A stretch of 64,000 bases of DNA from Allorhodoferax sp032337135. GTDB taxonomy: Bacteria > Pseudomonadota > Gammaproteobacteria > Burkholderiales > Burkholderiaceae_C. Each line of letters starts with the position of its first letter. Position 1 is the stretch's first letter. Both the position numbers and the translations under genes were made by a program. Shown piece after piece: positions 63,746 to 64,000 of this stretch. The notes under the pieces are model-generated. The model was not told where the DNA came from. It did not search any database and saw nothing but the letters and a program-made list of their open reading frames with translations. The DNA lies in NCBI RefSeq assembly GCF_032337135.1, contig NZ_JAVXZZ010000007.1, positions 56,919-120,918 on the forward strand. The letters are read 5' to 3'.

Positions 63746-63821
63746 TGGCAGGGGCAGTAGGAATCGAACCTACAACCTTCGGTTTTGGAGACCGACGCTC
63801 TGCCAATTGAGCTATACCCCT
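63746..63821 (-). tRNA. tRNA-Trp (CCA)
   Basis: 76 nt with encoded CCA. Acceptor AGGGGTA pairs with TGCCCCT, the anticodon loop TCTCCAAAA contains CCA and the T-arm is GGTTCGATTCC. It occupies the usual place between tuf and secE. Confidence 0.97.
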
Positions 63822-63839
63822 ACAAGTTCTTGACAAGCG

Positions 63840-63859
63840 AAACGGCCTTGCGGCCGTTT
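63840..63859. terminator. Stem-loop after tuf
   Basis: AAACGGCC-TTGC-GGCCGTTT, 19 bp beyond the tuf stop. T residues after the stem are few on the minus strand, so it may be a partial terminator between tuf and tRNA-Trp. Confidence 0.6.
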
Positions 63860-63878
63860 CTTTGGTTTTCTTGTCCGC

Positions 63879-64000
<122 letters not shown>

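Overview
The window looks like chromosomal DNA from a GC-rich betaproteobacterium of the order Burkholderiales, most likely family Comamonadaceae (Acidovorax/Simplicispira-like). Three things point there: the gene order tuf - tRNA-Trp - secE - nusG - rplKAJL - rpoBC read on the minus strand, the rsmB - DUF4390 - ntrY - ntrX-like order, and several copies of a short TTGCTAT...ATAGCTACT-type interspersed repeat. The genus is an inference from sequence style only.

Layout. 1-17.7 kb is mostly core metabolism and cell envelope: a truncated membrane sensor, a B12-binding radical SAM protein, a DUF167 protein, two small outer-membrane barrels, a DsbD-type thiol transporter, a CoA-binding protein, hemE, priA, a chemoreceptor, an AEC transporter, a Rep/UvrD helicase and outer-membrane phospholipase A. 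Within it, 10.8-11.7 kb holds a small zinc-ribbon membrane gene between two ~150 bp inverted repeats. The 8.2-8.6 kb intergenic stretch before priA has two perfect DnaA boxes.

18.4-45.8 kb is a ~27 kb surface-glycan locus, all on the minus strand and tightly packed, so transcription runs from pseC (45.8 kb) towards the wbpM-like gene (18.4 kb). It carries (i) a pseudaminic-acid set (pseC, pseF, pseG, a GNAT-formyltransferase fusion in the pseH position, a second formyltransferase, pseI) without a dedicated pseB; (ii) UDP-glucose dehydrogenase; (iii) a 3,4-ketoisomerase/aminotransferase pair for a 3-amino-3,6-dideoxyhexose; (iv) a middle block of unusual modifying and transfer genes (WbqC family, PIG-L deacetylase, broken FkbM, capsule-type transferase, PhyH-like oxygenase, FkbM, MsbA/PglK-like ABC exporter, CgeB-like and GT8-like glycosyltransferases, SAM methyltransferase); (v) fnlA-fnlB-fnlC (UDP-N-acetyl-L-fucosamine) followed by a WbuB/WbjE-like glycosyltransferase, an epimerase, a PglC-like initiating phosphoglycosyl transferase and a WbpM-like dehydratase. 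Block (v) follows the order of the Pseudomonas aeruginosa O11 wbj cluster as I recall it. No Wzx, Wzy or Wzz is visible. The FnlA product is chemically the same keto-sugar that PseC uses, so one dehydratase may feed both branches.

46.0-51.6 kb has tRNA-Gly and tRNA-Phe, then ntrX-like/ntrY, a DUF4390 gene, rsmB and a LemA-like gene. 51.6-64 kb is the RNA polymerase and ribosomal-protein operon with secE/nusG, tRNA-Trp and the 3' end of tuf. The orientation of rpoBC suggests the replication origin lies to the right of this window.
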